Below are positions 1 through 9,420 of a stretch of DNA of 64,000 nt, one piece after another. Under the pieces are notes generated by a model that had not been told where the DNA came from, ran no database searches, and saw only the letters and a program-made list of their open reading frames with translations. Source of the DNA: Clostridiaceae bacterium (GTDB taxonomy: Bacteria; Bacillota; Clostridia; Saccharofermentanales; DTU023); the NCBI GenBank assembly GCA_012838135.1, contig DUPV01000072.1, positions 1 through 64,000 of the forward strand, in the 5' to 3' direction. Positions within the stretch are counted from its first letter, which is position 1; every line of letters starts with the position of its first letter. The translations under genes and the position numbers were made by a program.

Positions 1-1806
1 ATCGCCTGCCTTTGACCCGATAGGATATGCCGGCGCACGATAAGTCTGCAGTTGCAAACCATCTTTGCTCTTGAAATAAAGCTGACCGGAACCGCCGTCA
101 TATTCCGGCAACTCCAAATCCTTAAACGTGACATATTCATTCACAAATTGGTCGCCATACACCGAAATATCTTTTACCGTAATCTCTTGCGGTTCAAACA
201 CTTCCGCGCTGCCCACTACCTTCATGGATTCCACATTGCTCAATTCAGGCAAGCCGTAGAATAAGACGGCATTACCTTTGGCCAAAACAATATCACCGGG
301 TTGTACTTCTTCGGTCGGACCATAAATCTGATAGCCAAAAATTTGCTTATCAATAATGTCTTGAATGATCAGCGAATTGCCGCCGCTGTAAGCATAAGTT
401 ACAACACCGATAACGTAAACACCTTTGCCGGTATCATTATTTTCTTTCGACAAATCTGCTGCTTCTTTTACGTTATAGATTTTGTTAATGCCTTCGGAAG
501 TTTGGATATCTATAATATCTTGCTCTGTAATCGGATCGGGCAAATCCGTTGTAAAGATTTTATCTTCAAAAGTCTGGTCGTTTACAACTTCAACATGCGC
601 AGCATCCGCTACACGCAGTTGATATGTAGCATTATATTGTGCCCCTATTGCAGTCACATGCACGATATTGCCTGCTTGATAGTCACCCTCTGGAATCTTG
701 TAAATATTGATTTGTGTACCGTCAGCAGTTAAAGCAGTATTGCCTTTATGATTCAGCGTTCCCAAAGTAGCGTTTGAAATTTTAATACGCTCTGACTCAT
801 AGCTCTCCGGATCGTCCAAATATTTGTCCAAAGTAATCTCTTGCGCCGCCGGCAAAGGATTATTAGAAGACACCACATGATAGCTTGTTTCATTAAGTTG
901 TAACAATCCCTTGTAGTCACCGTTTGATCCGGTTGCTTCAATGCGGTCACCTAATTTGATAGAACCATCATATTTTCGCAAACGTAAAACGATACCGGCA
1001 GTATTATCTTGGATCGTTATACTTTGGCCATCAACCATAGTAACAATACCGGAAGTTGTATAAGTTTCTGTTGTTGCTTTACTGCGACCTTCGGCGATCG
1101 TGATGCCGGATGCCGGAGGATTGCCGGGATCTGCTGTTTCGCCACCCGTCAGCAATGTAATATCCTCCGCCTTGGCCACACGCAACTGTGGAGCATCGTA
1201 ATATGAAGCAATGGCAGTAAGATTTACCTTGTCACCATTTTTCAATGTATCTATAGGTATTTTGTAGGAAGCAATCTCGTTTGTACCATCGGTAAAACCG
1301 GGACTATTTTTGTATTGTCCCTCTTTTACAGTCAAACTCTCAAGCGATACTATCTCCGACTCATATGCTTTATAATCGGCCAAAAGAGCTGCCAAACTTA
1401 CTTTTTGTGCTTCCGGCAGACCATGACCGGAAGACTTCACTGCATATTCAGAAACAGTGATTTGCTGCAATCCTTTATAAGTGGCCGGTTTTCCTTTAAC
1501 CCAGATCTTGTCACCCAGCTTAATCGTCGGATCCACTGCAGAAATTCTTGCCACAATACCTGCTGGCGCATCTTGAATGGTCAAGTTTTGTTTATCGATA
1601 AAAGTAACAATTCCTGAAGTTTCAAAAACAGTTTCACCTGTGATTTGACGTGCTTCAGCAATAGTGATTTCGGATGTCTGAGGATCGCCAGTAGTGAGTG
1701 GCATCGCCTGCCCTTTCACCGTAGTAGCCAGAAATCCTACTACCGATACAATCTGTACAAACACCAAAATGAATGCAAGATACTTCGCAAATCTCTTTTC
1801 TTTCAT
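1..1806 (-). CDS. Secreted multi-OB-fold protein, 3' end outside window
   Basis: I translated this by hand; the frame is open from the ATG at 1806 to the window edge (602 codons, no stop), so the C-terminus is missing. AGGAG lies 8-12 bases upstream of the ATG. Residues 1-36 form a signal peptide (KEKR, a hydrophobic core, then VKGQA). The rest is repetitive: two units of about 175 residues (roughly 45-215 and 216-400), each opening with an ITIAEAR/ITIAEGR stretch, then TSGIVT and LTIQD/ITIQD strands, a KLGD turn and a second half ending in QLRVA. A third, more divergent unit follows (VIGVVT, LIIQD). This is the pattern of OB-fold domains that precede catalytic domains in large secreted nucleases and 5'-nucleotidases (YhcR-like). 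No catalytic domain is visible here; if there is one, it lies beyond the edge. An extracellular nucleic-acid or nucleotide role is inference from the family. Confidence 0.8.
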   Translation of the reverse strand, partial: MKEKRFAKYLAFILVFVQIVSVVGFLATTVKGQAMPLTTGDPQTSEITIAEARQITGETVFETSGIVTFIDKQNLTIQDAPAGIVARISAVDPTIKLGDKIWVKGKPATYKGLQQITVSEYAVKSSGHGLPEAQKVSLAALLADYKAYESEIVSLESLTVKEGQYKNSPGFTDGTNEIASYKIPIDTLKNGDKVNLTAIASYYDAPQLRVAKAEDITLLTGGETADPGNPPASGITIAEGRSKATTETYTTSGIVTMVDGQSITIQDNTAGIVLRLRKYDGSIKLGDRIEATGSNGDYKGLLQLNETSYHVVSSNNPLPAAQEITLDKYLDDPESYESERIKISNATLGTLNHKGNTALTADGTQINIYKIPEGDYQAGNIVHVTAIGAQYNATYQLRVADAAHVEVVNDQTFEDKIFTTDLPDPITEQDIIDIQTSEGINKIYNVKEAADLSKENNDTGKGVYVIGVVTYAYSGGNSLIIQDIIDKQIFGYQIYGPTEEVQPGDIVLAKGNAVLFYGLPELSNVESMKVVGSAEVFEPQEITVKDISVYGDQFVNEYVTFKDLELPEYDGGSGQLYFKSKDGLQLQTYRAPAYPIGSKAGD

Positions 1807-2133
1807 AAAACACTCCTATAGTTTAATATTCCTATAAATATCAATTAAATATCAGTATATATGCGAAGTATTATTTAAAAAGTGAAATCACGTAAAAAAC
1901 GAGATAAATAAATGTTAGGTAAAGTTTAAAAATATTTTAAATTACCAAATTCCTACCGACTCACTTTAAGCAGGACCTAACTTGTTAGCTTCTATACGAT
2001 ACTGTCAACAGCACGCTTATCGTACTTTAAGACAACCAGTTAAGTGTTCAAAGTGCGAGGATATCGAGGATATAGGAGGATATAGTGCAATTTAAAATAA
2101 ATTATAATATAATAACAAAGCAAAGGAAAAACT
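1807..2133. other. Divergent intergenic region
   Basis: About 330 AT-rich bases between the divergent secreted OB-fold gene and pilB. It must hold both promoters. A TATAAT sits at 2103-2108 facing pilB, but no good -35 box is visible 16-18 bases upstream. A purine-rich repeat (GAGGATAT twice, then TAGGAGGATA) precedes it. The 81-residue minus ORF that covers the pilB start is a shadow. I see no riboswitch here. Confidence 0.5.
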
Positions 2134-3831
2134 ATGGAATATAGACGATTAGGTGAAATTTTAACAGATGCGGGCGTTATATCTGAGGAACAGCTCGCCA
2201 ATGCGCTTGCTCTCGGTAAGGAGCAGAATAAACGTCTTGGTGAGGTTTTGCTTGATAATAAGATTATTACCGAAAGACAGCTCATAGATGTGCTTCAATA
2301 TCAATTAGGTGTTGATTTTATTGATCTTTCCAAAGTTGAGATTCCTGTTCAGATGGCTCAGCTTCTCCCTAAGAACATTGCGAAGAAGCATGAGGTCGTT
2401 CCTGTGAGAGTGGCAGGAGACACTATTTATGTGGCAATGTTTGATCCTCTGAATTTCATGGCAATTGAAGAAGTCAAATCGGCGACGAAGAAGCGTGTCA
2501 TACCGATGATTGCCACGAAGAGTGCAACTGACAGGGCAATCCATGTGCTTTACGGCAGCGAGAACGTAAACCGGGCTATAGACGAGATGCAGAAGTCAAT
2601 GAATGACATTGTTCAGCCGATCAGCGATTTAGTTGAGTCAGGTGAAGTTGATGAACAAGCTGCACCGGGAATCAGACTTGTCAATTCGATCATAGAGCGT
2701 GGTGCGCAGGAGAATGCTTCCGATATTCACATGGAGCCGAGAGAAAACGGATTCATAATCAGAATGAGGATAGACGGTGTGCTTCACGAAATGCTTACCG
2801 TTCCTCAGAATCTGCAATCATCTGTAATATCCAGAATCAAGATCATGGGTGAAATGGATATCGCTGAAAGGAGAATACCTCAGGACGGTCGTTCTAATAT
2901 AAGAGTCAAAGGAAGAGATATCGATCTCAGAATTTCCACACTCCCTACCCAATACGGTGAAAAAGTGGTTATACGTTTCCTGGAAAAATCTGCGTCGCTT
3001 CTTACAAGCGACGGAATCGGACTTACCGGCAAACTGTTAGACAATTATAACGAGCTTATAGCTAATGCCAATGGCGTAATACTCATTGCCGGACCTACGG
3101 GTTCAGGAAAAACTACCACTATGTACACTATGGTGAATGATCTTAACCGTGAGGAAGTCAATCTGGTGACCCTTGAAGACCCTATAGAATATAACATCGA
3201 CGGTGTGAATCAGGTTCAGATAAACGAAAAAGTGGGAATGACCTTCGCCAACGGTCTGCGGGCGATACTCCGTCAAGACCCTGATATCATAGCCGTCGGC
3301 GAAATCCGTGACGGAGAAACAGCCGAAATAGCAATGCGTGCCGCCATAACGGGGCACCTGGTATTATCGACCATACATACGAATTCCGCCATTGCGACTC
3401 TGGACAGACTGCTCGATATAGGCGTAGAGCCTTACCTGATCGCGAGTGCTCTTAAAGGTGTCATAGCACAAAGGCTCGTGCGTAAGATTTGTCCCAATTG
3501 CAAAGAATCCTACACACCGGGCGAGGACGAACTCATTTCCTTGGGTCTTGATCCTGACAAGTCAAAGGATATCAAGTTTTACCGAGGAAAAGGCTGCCCT
3601 GACTGCCTGGGCAGAGGCTATCGCGGCAGAACCGCAGCATTCGAAATGTTGGTGCTTAATTCCGAAATTAAACAGAAGTTCAGAGAAAATGCGCCACATC
3701 ACGAGCTCGAGGAAGCAATTTATCGCTCCCCGAATTTTGAAACGATGAGTCAGAATTGTTTAAGACTTGTTTTAGAAGGCAAGACGACCGCAAGTGAGGC
3801 GAAAAGAATCCTCTACTCTACAGATTTATAA
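2134..3831 (+). CDS. pilB: Type IV pilus assembly ATPase PilB
   Basis: Hexameric extension ATPase of the GspE/PilB family, 565 residues, the usual length. The N-terminal 150 residues match the MshEN/T2SSE-N domain (two copies of the RLGE-type motif near residues 5 and 37). Walker A is GPTGSGKTT near residue 320. The Asp box follows it, Walker B is DPDIIAVGE near 380, and the His box TGHLVLSTIHTN near 405. A tetracysteine zinc site (CPNC near 452, CPDC near 487) is typical of PilB/GspE and absent from PilT. AAAGGA precedes the ATG. It opens an apparent operon that runs to pilO, and would drive pilin polymerisation through PilC at the membrane. It is separated from pilT by 63 bases with no terminator. 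Confidence 0.95.
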   Translation: MEYRRLGEILTDAGVISEEQLANALALGKEQNKRLGEVLLDNKIITERQLIDVLQYQLGVDFIDLSKVEIPVQMAQLLPKNIAKKHEVVPVRVAGDTIYVAMFDPLNFMAIEEVKSATKKRVIPMIATKSATDRAIHVLYGSENVNRAIDEMQKSMNDIVQPISDLVESGEVDEQAAPGIRLVNSIIERGAQENASDIHMEPRENGFIIRMRIDGVLHEMLTVPQNLQSSVISRIKIMGEMDIAERRIPQDGRSNIRVKGRDIDLRISTLPTQYGEKVVIRFLEKSASLLTSDGIGLTGKLLDNYNELIANANGVILIAGPTGSGKTTTMYTMVNDLNREEVNLVTLEDPIEYNIDGVNQVQINEKVGMTFANGLRAILRQDPDIIAVGEIRDGETAEIAMRAAITGHLVLSTIHTNSAIATLDRLLDIGVEPYLIASALKGVIAQRLVRKICPNCKESYTPGEDELISLGLDPDKSKDIKFYRGKGCPDCLGRGYRGRTAAFEMLVLNSEIKQKFRENAPHHELEEAIYRSPNFETMSQNCLRLVLEGKTTASEAKRILYSTDL

Positions 3832-3894
3832 AGAAATAACCGTTATATATTAGAGTTCACAAACTGCCGGACGCGGATGAGAACGAGGACAATA

Positions 3895-4989
3895 ATGAAT
3901 ATAATAAGCATAATCAAAGAAGCACAGCTAAGAAGAGCATCGGATATCCATGTCGTGTATGGGCTGCCTGTCAGAATCAGAATAGACGGAGTTCTTGAAA
4001 ACTATGATGACAATGTTCTGACACATGAGGACTGCAACAGTATTGCCAAGCAGCTTCTAGCTGAAAAATACAAGCTGCTTGAGTCAGTCGGAGAGGTCGA
4101 TGCGGCAGGTACTTTTGCGGATGATGTCCGTTGCAGACTGCATGTGTTCAGACAGCAGGGGCATATCAGCTCCGCGATCCGTATTTTGTCCGACAGAATA
4201 CCCGAACTCGAGATGCTTGGCTTGCCGCCTATTTGCTACGAATTTGCAGAATATCCGAGAGGAATAGTAATCGTAACAGGAGAAACAGGCTCAGGTAAAT
4301 CAACTACATTGGCCGCACTTCTTAACCGCATCAATCAAACCAGAGCACAGCACATTATCACGCTTGAGGATCCGATAGAATATATCTATCACCCGGACAA
4401 ATGTACGATCAACCAGAGGCAGATAGCGGAAGATACCGCAAGCTATGAAACCGGGCTAAAGGCGATACTGCGTGAAGACCCGGACATCATACTGATCGGT
4501 GAGATGCGAACTCTGGAAACTATTGAAACGGCTTTGACAGCCGCAGAAACAGGGCATTTGGTTTTTGCCACGCTTCACACCAACAGTGCGGCGGACTCCA
4601 TCGATCGTATCGTAGATGTTTTTCCGGGGGAAAGGCAGCAGCAAATCCGGCTTCAGCTCAGCATGACGTTAAGAGCAGTGCTTGCGCAGCAACTCCTGCC
4701 TCGCGCAAGCGGACAGGGCAGGGTACTTGCCTGTGAGGTAATGGTGCCTAATTCCGCAATCAGGGCAATGATCAGAGAGGGCAAGACGCCTCAGATTGCC
4801 AGCGCGATACAGACCTCCGCGGCGGAAGGCAATATCTCTATGGATAATTTCCTGGCCAAACTCGTTAAACAGGGTGCTATATCCAGGGAGGTGGCTGTAG
4901 AGGCGGCACACGATATAGATTTTCTGAAAAAACTTATAGGCATGTCGAGTATGTCAACTTCAATAAGCCGTGACAGGATAATAAGATAG
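3895..4989 (+). CDS. pilT: Type IV pilus retraction ATPase PilT
   Basis: Retraction ATPase, 364 residues from this start. The track begins at 3877, but the ATG at 3895 is preceded by ACGAGG at proper spacing and gives the usual PilT opening (IISIIKEAQLRRASDIH), so I prefer it. The N-terminal PAS-like domain is followed by Walker A GETGSGKST near residue 129, Asp box ITLEDPIEY, Walker B DPDIILIGEMR, His box GHLVFATLHTN and the C-terminal LLPR and IREGKTPQI segments typical of PilT. It lacks the zinc tetracysteine of PilB. Its presence beside pilB predicts a retractile pilus (twitching, DNA uptake or surface sensing) rather than a static secretion pseudopilus. Confidence 0.95.
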   Translation: MNIISIIKEAQLRRASDIHVVYGLPVRIRIDGVLENYDDNVLTHEDCNSIAKQLLAEKYKLLESVGEVDAAGTFADDVRCRLHVFRQQGHISSAIRILSDRIPELEMLGLPPICYEFAEYPRGIVIVTGETGSGKSTTLAALLNRINQTRAQHIITLEDPIEYIYHPDKCTINQRQIAEDTASYETGLKAILREDPDIILIGEMRTLETIETALTAAETGHLVFATLHTNSAADSIDRIVDVFPGERQQQIRLQLSMTLRAVLAQQLLPRASGQGRVLACEVMVPNSAIRAMIREGKTPQIASAIQTSAAEGNISMDNFLAKLVKQGAISREVAVEAAHDIDFLKKLIGMSSMSTSISRDRIIR

Positions 4990-5068
4990 ACACTCATGTT
5001 TAACTCATGTTTAACTAAAAGTATCCGGAATTAATTTTAAAAAACGATAAGAATTAGAGAGAAAAAAC

Positions 5069-6274
5069 ATGATAACATACAAATACAAAGCCTTATCAAA
5101 AGACGGCATGGCGGTCGAAGGCGTGATCAAGGCTCATGACAGAAATGACGCCGTATTCAAGCTGAAAAATGAATACGGCATCATCGTAGATATCAAGGAA
5201 GTAACAAGCTTAGACCTTTTTACAAAAAAAGAAGGCACAGGCAAAGTAAAAGACAAGGATATAGCCCTGATGTGCCAGCAGTTTTCCATTCTTCTCACGG
5301 CAGGACTGCCGATAGCCAGAACAGTGGAGCTTGTAGGTGTGAGATCAGAGAGCAAGGTACTTAAGCAGATTCTCACATCCGTGGCTGAAGATGTAACCGC
5401 AGGATATAACTTAGCAGGCAGCTTCCAGACGAGAGCCAAAAACCTGCCTGTCAACTTTATTGAAACAATAAGGGCGGGCGAGGAATCAGGCTCCCTTGAG
5501 ATGGCTTTCGGCAGATTAGCCAGCTTCTTTGAAAAGAAAGCCAATATATCCGGTAAGGTCAAGTCGGCGCTGACTTATCCGATTATGGTAATAATAGTTG
5601 CAGTCATAGTAATTGCTGTTATAATGGGGTACGCCGTGCCGGTGTTTACAAATGTATTCGTAGGAATGGGTGTTGAGCTTCCGTTACCGACCAGGATCTT
5701 GATAGCCATGTCGGATTTCTTTAAGGTCGCAACTATACCTATAATATGCATTATTGCAGTGCTAATAATTATGTATCGACTTTTGAAGAAGAAAGAAAGC
5801 TGGGCGATCAGGTTTGATAAGATTAAATTGAAATTACCAGTTGTGGGTAAGATAAACATCATGAATGCGGCGAGCCAGTTCGCCAATACTTTCTCCACCA
5901 TGCTGGCTGCCGGCGTTCCCGCTGTCAGGGCTCTCGGAATCACTGCGCGCTCGCTGCCGAACGCCTATATGGCCGACGAAATCCTGAACACGGTCGGCAT
6001 GGTCGAGCAGGGTTATTCGATCGGAAATGCTCTCAGACAGGTCAACGAGCTGCCGGAGTTGCTAGTCGAGATGACGGCTGTCGGTGAAGACTCGGGCTCA
6101 ATGGAGCATACGCTGGAGGTGGTAGGGCATTATTACGATACTGAGGTCGAGTATGTGACAAGCAGGGCGGTCAAATTAATCGAACCGGTGATCATAGTCG
6201 TGCTGGCAGCATTCGTAGCATTCATACTGCTCTCAGTCTATCTGCCGATGTTTAGTATGTATGACAGTATTTGA
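5069..6274 (+). CDS. pilC: Type IV pilus inner-membrane platform protein PilC
   Basis: Member of the GspF/PilC family, 401 residues. It has the duplicated T2SSF cytoplasmic domain: a first copy (LMCQQFSILLTAGLPI, near 67-190) and a second copy (ASQFANTFSTMLAAGVPAVRAL, near 270-390). Three hydrophobic segments fit the fold: about 170-195, 217-240 and 370-395. PilC links the cytoplasmic ATPases to the growing pilin fibre. AGAGAGAAAA precedes the ATG. It lies 79 bases after pilT in the same direction, and the pilin gene follows after a 170-base gap that has its own promoter candidate. Confidence 0.95.
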   Translation: MITYKYKALSKDGMAVEGVIKAHDRNDAVFKLKNEYGIIVDIKEVTSLDLFTKKEGTGKVKDKDIALMCQQFSILLTAGLPIARTVELVGVRSESKVLKQILTSVAEDVTAGYNLAGSFQTRAKNLPVNFIETIRAGEESGSLEMAFGRLASFFEKKANISGKVKSALTYPIMVIIVAVIVIAVIMGYAVPVFTNVFVGMGVELPLPTRILIAMSDFFKVATIPIICIIAVLIIMYRLLKKKESWAIRFDKIKLKLPVVGKINIMNAASQFANTFSTMLAAGVPAVRALGITARSLPNAYMADEILNTVGMVEQGYSIGNALRQVNELPELLVEMTAVGEDSGSMEHTLEVVGHYYDTEVEYVTSRAVKLIEPVIIVVLAAFVAFILLSVYLPMFSMYDSI

Positions 6275-6359
6275 TAGAGGAAAGTTGATGCAGTTGTAAT
6301 TTATGTTACATTTCATAAGTAATCTGTGGTTTATTATTGATGTAAGAAATATAATGGTT

Positions 6360-6389
6360 TTGACGGGTACCTCAAATCCCGATTAGAAT
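6360..6389 (+). promoter_or_regulatory. Promoter candidate for the major pilin gene
   Basis: TTGACG at 6360-6365, an 18-base spacer, then TAGAAT at 6384-6389, about 55 bases before the pilin ATG. Each box has one mismatch to the sigma-A consensus. A separate promoter would allow higher pilin expression than the upstream machinery genes. Confidence 0.5.
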
Positions 6390-6444
6390 ATACATCTAAA
6401 AAATAATAATAAGAAAAATAATAGTAAGATAGGAGATAAGATTA

Positions 6445-6840
6445 ATGAAAAAAATGAATAACAAAGGCTTTACCTTAATGGAGCTGCTCATCGTAGTAGC
6501 AATTATCGCTGTGTTAGTCGCGATTGCCATTCCTGTAATGAATTCTCAACTTGAAAAGGCAAGAGAAGCAACAGACGTTGCAAATATGAGATCCGCAAAA
6601 GCTGTAGCTGTAGTTGGATATTTAAGCGAGGGAACAACAGGAACAAAGTATTTTGATGTAGTAAGTGGTACATTAAAGGATACTAAAGCAGAAATCTCAA
6701 AAGGATACGGTAAGGGAACTAATATTGATGGCGGAATGACAGAAATGGGTTATGCTGCTGGAACAGCAACAAAAGATCAGATTATAGAAGTTATCATTGC
6801 TGATGATGGTGGAGTAACACTTAATTGGGTAGCTAAATAG
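6445..6840 (+). CDS. Major type IV pilin (prepilin)
   Basis: Prepilin of 131 residues with a short class III leader: MKKMNNKG followed by mature FTLMELLIVVAIIAVLVAIA. Cleavage after Gly8 leaves Phe at +1 and Glu at +5, the canonical residues for methylation and assembly. The hydrophobic N-terminal helix continues into an alpha-1 spine and a small globular domain of about 85 residues that has no cysteine pair. AGGAGAT precedes the ATG. Its place between pilC and the peptidase, its own promoter candidate and the strong hairpin behind it all suit the major subunit. It is the only short canonical pilin on this strand, so the assignment as major subunit is reasonable but not proven. Confidence 0.9.
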   Translation: MKKMNNKGFTLMELLIVVAIIAVLVAIAIPVMNSQLEKAREATDVANMRSAKAVAVVGYLSEGTTGTKYFDVVSGTLKDTKAEISKGYGKGTNIDGGMTEMGYAAGTATKDQIIEVIIADDGGVTLNWVAK

Positions 6841-6892
6841 TAAAACCTGATACTAGCTCGTTAATTAAGAACGAAAAAATCTTTAATCATTT

Positions 6893-6922
6893 CCCCAAAG
6901 ATGCAGGGGTGCATCTTTGGGG
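6893..6922 (+). terminator. Hairpin after the pilin gene
   Basis: A perfect 13-base stem (CCCCAAAGATGCA and its complement) with a GGGG loop, 53 bases after the pilin stop. No T-run follows directly (TTAGTGTACTTTTG), so it may be a weak terminator or a 3' mRNA-stabilising structure that lets pilin mRNA outnumber downstream messages. It covers the track start of the next gene at 6901, which argues against that start. Confidence 0.65.
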
Positions 6923-6942
6923 TTAGTGTACTTTTGAAAAGA

Positions 6943-7743
6943 ATGATGATAATGACCATCTATTCATCGACATTTTTTACGTTATATGGTTTTTTTGTAG
7001 CCTTCTTACTCGGAATTACACTGGGCAGCTTTCTTAACTGTGTGGTGATGCGGGTGCTTTCGGGAGAACCGATTGCAAGAGGCAGATCGCACTGTATGTC
7101 ATGCGGACACAAGCTGGGCGTGCTTGATTTAATCCCGCTGTTCAGCTGGCTTTTTCTCAGGGGTAAATGCAGATACTGCAGATCTAAGATAAGCACGCGG
7201 TATCCGCTCAGTGAGCTTGTGTTGGGTATCGTTTATATCATACTTTTAGCAAAGTATGATTTAACCTTGAGAACACTTGAACTTATCGTACTTTGCTCGC
7301 TTTTACTTTGCATCACACTCTGCGATTTAGATGAGCATATAATTCCCGACCGGTTTATCGTCATCGGAATTATTAACAGAATTATTTTTGTTCTGATATC
7401 GGGAAATATACTTGAAGAGTTAAAGCTTAGTATCATAGGAGCATTTTCTGTGTCGCTGCCACTCCTCATTTTATCGCTCATCCTTGATAAGATTCTAAAA
7501 AAAGACACGATGGGTGGCGGAGACATTAAATTATTTTTTATGGCGGGCATGTATTTCGCCTGGCCTGTGAATCTTCTCGTACTTTTCATGAGCACGATCA
7601 TAGGCATAATTTTTGGCATTTTGGCGAAGTCAAAGAAGAATCAAGAAAATCAGATACCTTTCGGACCGGCCATTTCTATTGGATATTTTCTGGGCATGCT
7701 TGCCGGAAGTGAATTAGTTAATTTATATTTAGGTCTTTTTTAG
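6943..7743 (+). CDS. pilD: Prepilin peptidase / N-methyltransferase (A24A)
   Basis: Membrane aspartic protease that cleaves prepilin leaders and methylates the new N-terminus. The track start at 6901 lies in a 13-bp hairpin; in-frame ATGs at 6943, 6946 and 6952 follow a weak AAAAGA, so I place the start at 6943 with some doubt. The N-terminal part has the tetracysteine CMSC...CRYC (near residues 36-70) of the bifunctional type. The catalytic aspartates are in DLDEHIIPD and in GGGDIKLF. Six to eight hydrophobic segments fill the rest. It should process the major pilin here and the four prepilins of the convergent operon. PilM follows after 23 bases. Confidence 0.92.
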   Translation: MMIMTIYSSTFFTLYGFFVAFLLGITLGSFLNCVVMRVLSGEPIARGRSHCMSCGHKLGVLDLIPLFSWLFLRGKCRYCRSKISTRYPLSELVLGIVYIILLAKYDLTLRTLELIVLCSLLLCITLCDLDEHIIPDRFIVIGIINRIIFVLISGNILEELKLSIIGAFSVSLPLLILSLILDKILKKDTMGGGDIKLFFMAGMYFAWPVNLLVLFMSTIIGIIFGILAKSKKNQENQIPFGPAISIGYFLGMLAGSELVNLYLGLF

Positions 7744-7766
7744 ACCGGATTGCAGGAGAATAGTTT

Positions 7767-8756
7767 GTGGCAAAAAACTATATCGGGATTGAGATAGGTA
7801 ACGGAATCACTACGATGTATCAGGGCGGAAAAAAGAGCAAAATCCTCGTTTCACGCCTGCCTGAGAATCTCGTGGATGGCGGTGAGATTGTTTCGCCGGA
7901 GTTCCTCTCACAGTTTTTGAAAAAAATGAAAAAAGAGGGAAGATTCAGCGGCAGAGCCTGTGCCTTGATTTTACCTGAGTTCAGTGCATATTTCAGGTCG
8001 CTCGAGATGCCTCCGATCAGTGAAAAACAGCTGAGACTCAACCTCCCGTACGAATTCAGAGACTTCGTCGGAAACGAGAGCATAAACTACAATTATGATT
8101 ATGCGGTCGAAGGCTATGTCACAGACGAGGACGGCAAGGTAACGGCCGTCCGTTTGCTCGCGGCAGCCGCCTCGAAGCAAACGATCAAGGAATATGAGAA
8201 CCTGCTTCACAGAGCAGGTTTCAAGCTAAAGTTGGCACTGCCGCGCGAGATGGCTCTGCTTAATCTCGTCAGAAAGGCGATTGAGAAGGGAGCTCCCGGT
8301 GACAGAACCTTCGTAATAATCGATGTCGGTTTTGCAAATACGCGGGTCTACATTTTTCAAGGCGAAGATCTGAAGGCTACCAAAACGATCGAAATGGGCT
8401 GCCGGGATGTGGACAGCGTCATAGCGGATTATTATAATATCGATGTTTATCTTGCTGCTTCATACAGGGAGACCGACCATGCAGGGATACTGGAAAGCGA
8501 TATATGCCGGGCAGTATACAACCGGATATCGCTGGAGGTAATGAAGGCTATAAACTTTTATAAATATGAAAATCGGCAGAGCGAATTCGAGGACTGCTTT
8601 ATCTGCGGTGACTGCTCGGATACCGAAGCTCTTGTCAATAATATGCTTGCATACGTCCGGCTGAACAGGGAGAGTCTGGATGTGATTTTACCTGAAGAAT
8701 GCAAAGGCCTGAGTGACGCTCCGCGCGCCCTTATGTCCATAGGCGTTACTTTGTAG
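7767..8756 (+). CDS. pilM: Type IV pilus actin-like protein PilM
   Basis: Cytoplasmic actin-like ATPase of the PilM family, 329 residues. It starts with GTG, set by AGGAGAA seven bases upstream. The N-terminus (NYIGIEIGNGITTMYQGG) has the first phosphate-binding loop of the actin/FtsA fold, and VIIDVGFANTRVYIF near residue 180 is the second. In known systems PilM binds the cytoplasmic tail of PilN and links it to PilB and PilT. PilN follows directly, with an AGGAGAAGG site overlapping the PilM stop. Sequence similarity to Gram-negative PilM is clear in the phosphate loops and weaker elsewhere. Confidence 0.85.
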   Translation: MAKNYIGIEIGNGITTMYQGGKKSKILVSRLPENLVDGGEIVSPEFLSQFLKKMKKEGRFSGRACALILPEFSAYFRSLEMPPISEKQLRLNLPYEFRDFVGNESINYNYDYAVEGYVTDEDGKVTAVRLLAAAASKQTIKEYENLLHRAGFKLKLALPREMALLNLVRKAIEKGAPGDRTFVIIDVGFANTRVYIFQGEDLKATKTIEMGCRDVDSVIADYYNIDVYLAASYRETDHAGILESDICRAVYNRISLEVMKAINFYKYENRQSEFEDCFICGDCSDTEALVNNMLAYVRLNRESLDVILPEECKGLSDAPRALMSIGVTL

Positions 8757-8769
8757 GAGAAGGAACTTT

Positions 8770-9420
8770 ATGGGAAATAAAATTAATAAACATATAAGCT
8801 CAAAACTTCCTTCCAAAAAATCCATGAACCTCTATCAGATTGAGATTACCGATAATTCATGGCAGAGGGTAATACCTTATGCGATACTGATCATTGTTAT
8901 TGTAGCTGCTTTTATTAAATTAGGTGTGTTTCAAAGGATGTCACATCTTAATCAGTTGAGTAAACAGGTTTCTGAAGATCAGCTTATGCTTGATGAATTA
9001 AATAAGGCAATAGAGGGCTATGATGATCTGAAGACTGAATATATGAGATATACCGATAATTACATGCTGGAGGAAGAAGGAACACTCGTTGACAGGATGA
9101 GCATCATCGGTCTGATCGCTGATAATGTTTCCAACATAGGAGAAATTAAGAGCTATTCAATAGCTGACAACACGGTTTCTCTTGAAGTAATTGTCAATAC
9201 GCTCGATGATGTTCGCGTGATCGGAAAACAGCTGGAAACAGTCGATTGGGTCGGGAGCATAACCGTCAATACCGCTACGAAGAATACTTCCGTCACAGAA
9301 GGAGACAAAGTAGTCGCTTCGATCGAGTTTGAGGTTATCTATCAGGGCGAGTTTAAGGTGCCTGTTAGTGAAGTTTCAGGTACTATGGAAGCGGTAGACG
9401 GAGAGGAGGCTGATCACTGA
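8770..9420 (+). CDS. pilN: PilN-like pilus alignment protein
   Basis: Bitopic protein of 216 residues: a cytoplasmic tail of about 35 residues, one membrane helix (VIPYAILIIVIVAAFIKLGVF, near 35-55), then a coiled-coil-prone stretch (near 58-95) and a small alpha/beta domain. The topology, size and position after pilM match PilN. The short tail contains MNLYQIEI, similar to the PilM-binding INLLP-type motif of PilN (inference). It overlaps pilO by one base (TGATG), which implies translational coupling. The acidic C-terminus is unusual but not diagnostic. Confidence 0.8.
   Translation: MGNKINKHISSKLPSKKSMNLYQIEITDNSWQRVIPYAILIIVIVAAFIKLGVFQRMSHLNQLSKQVSEDQLMLDELNKAIEGYDDLKTEYMRYTDNYMLEEEGTLVDRMSIIGLIADNVSNIGEIKSYSIADNTVSLEVIVNTLDDVRVIGKQLETVDWVGSITVNTATKNTSVTEGDKVVASIEFEVIYQGEFKVPVSEVSGTMEAVDGEEADH

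Noticed and set aside
6275-6444. c-di-GMP riboswitch before the pilin gene
   Set aside because: I looked for the GEMM landmarks, since clostridial pili are often under such control, and found none.
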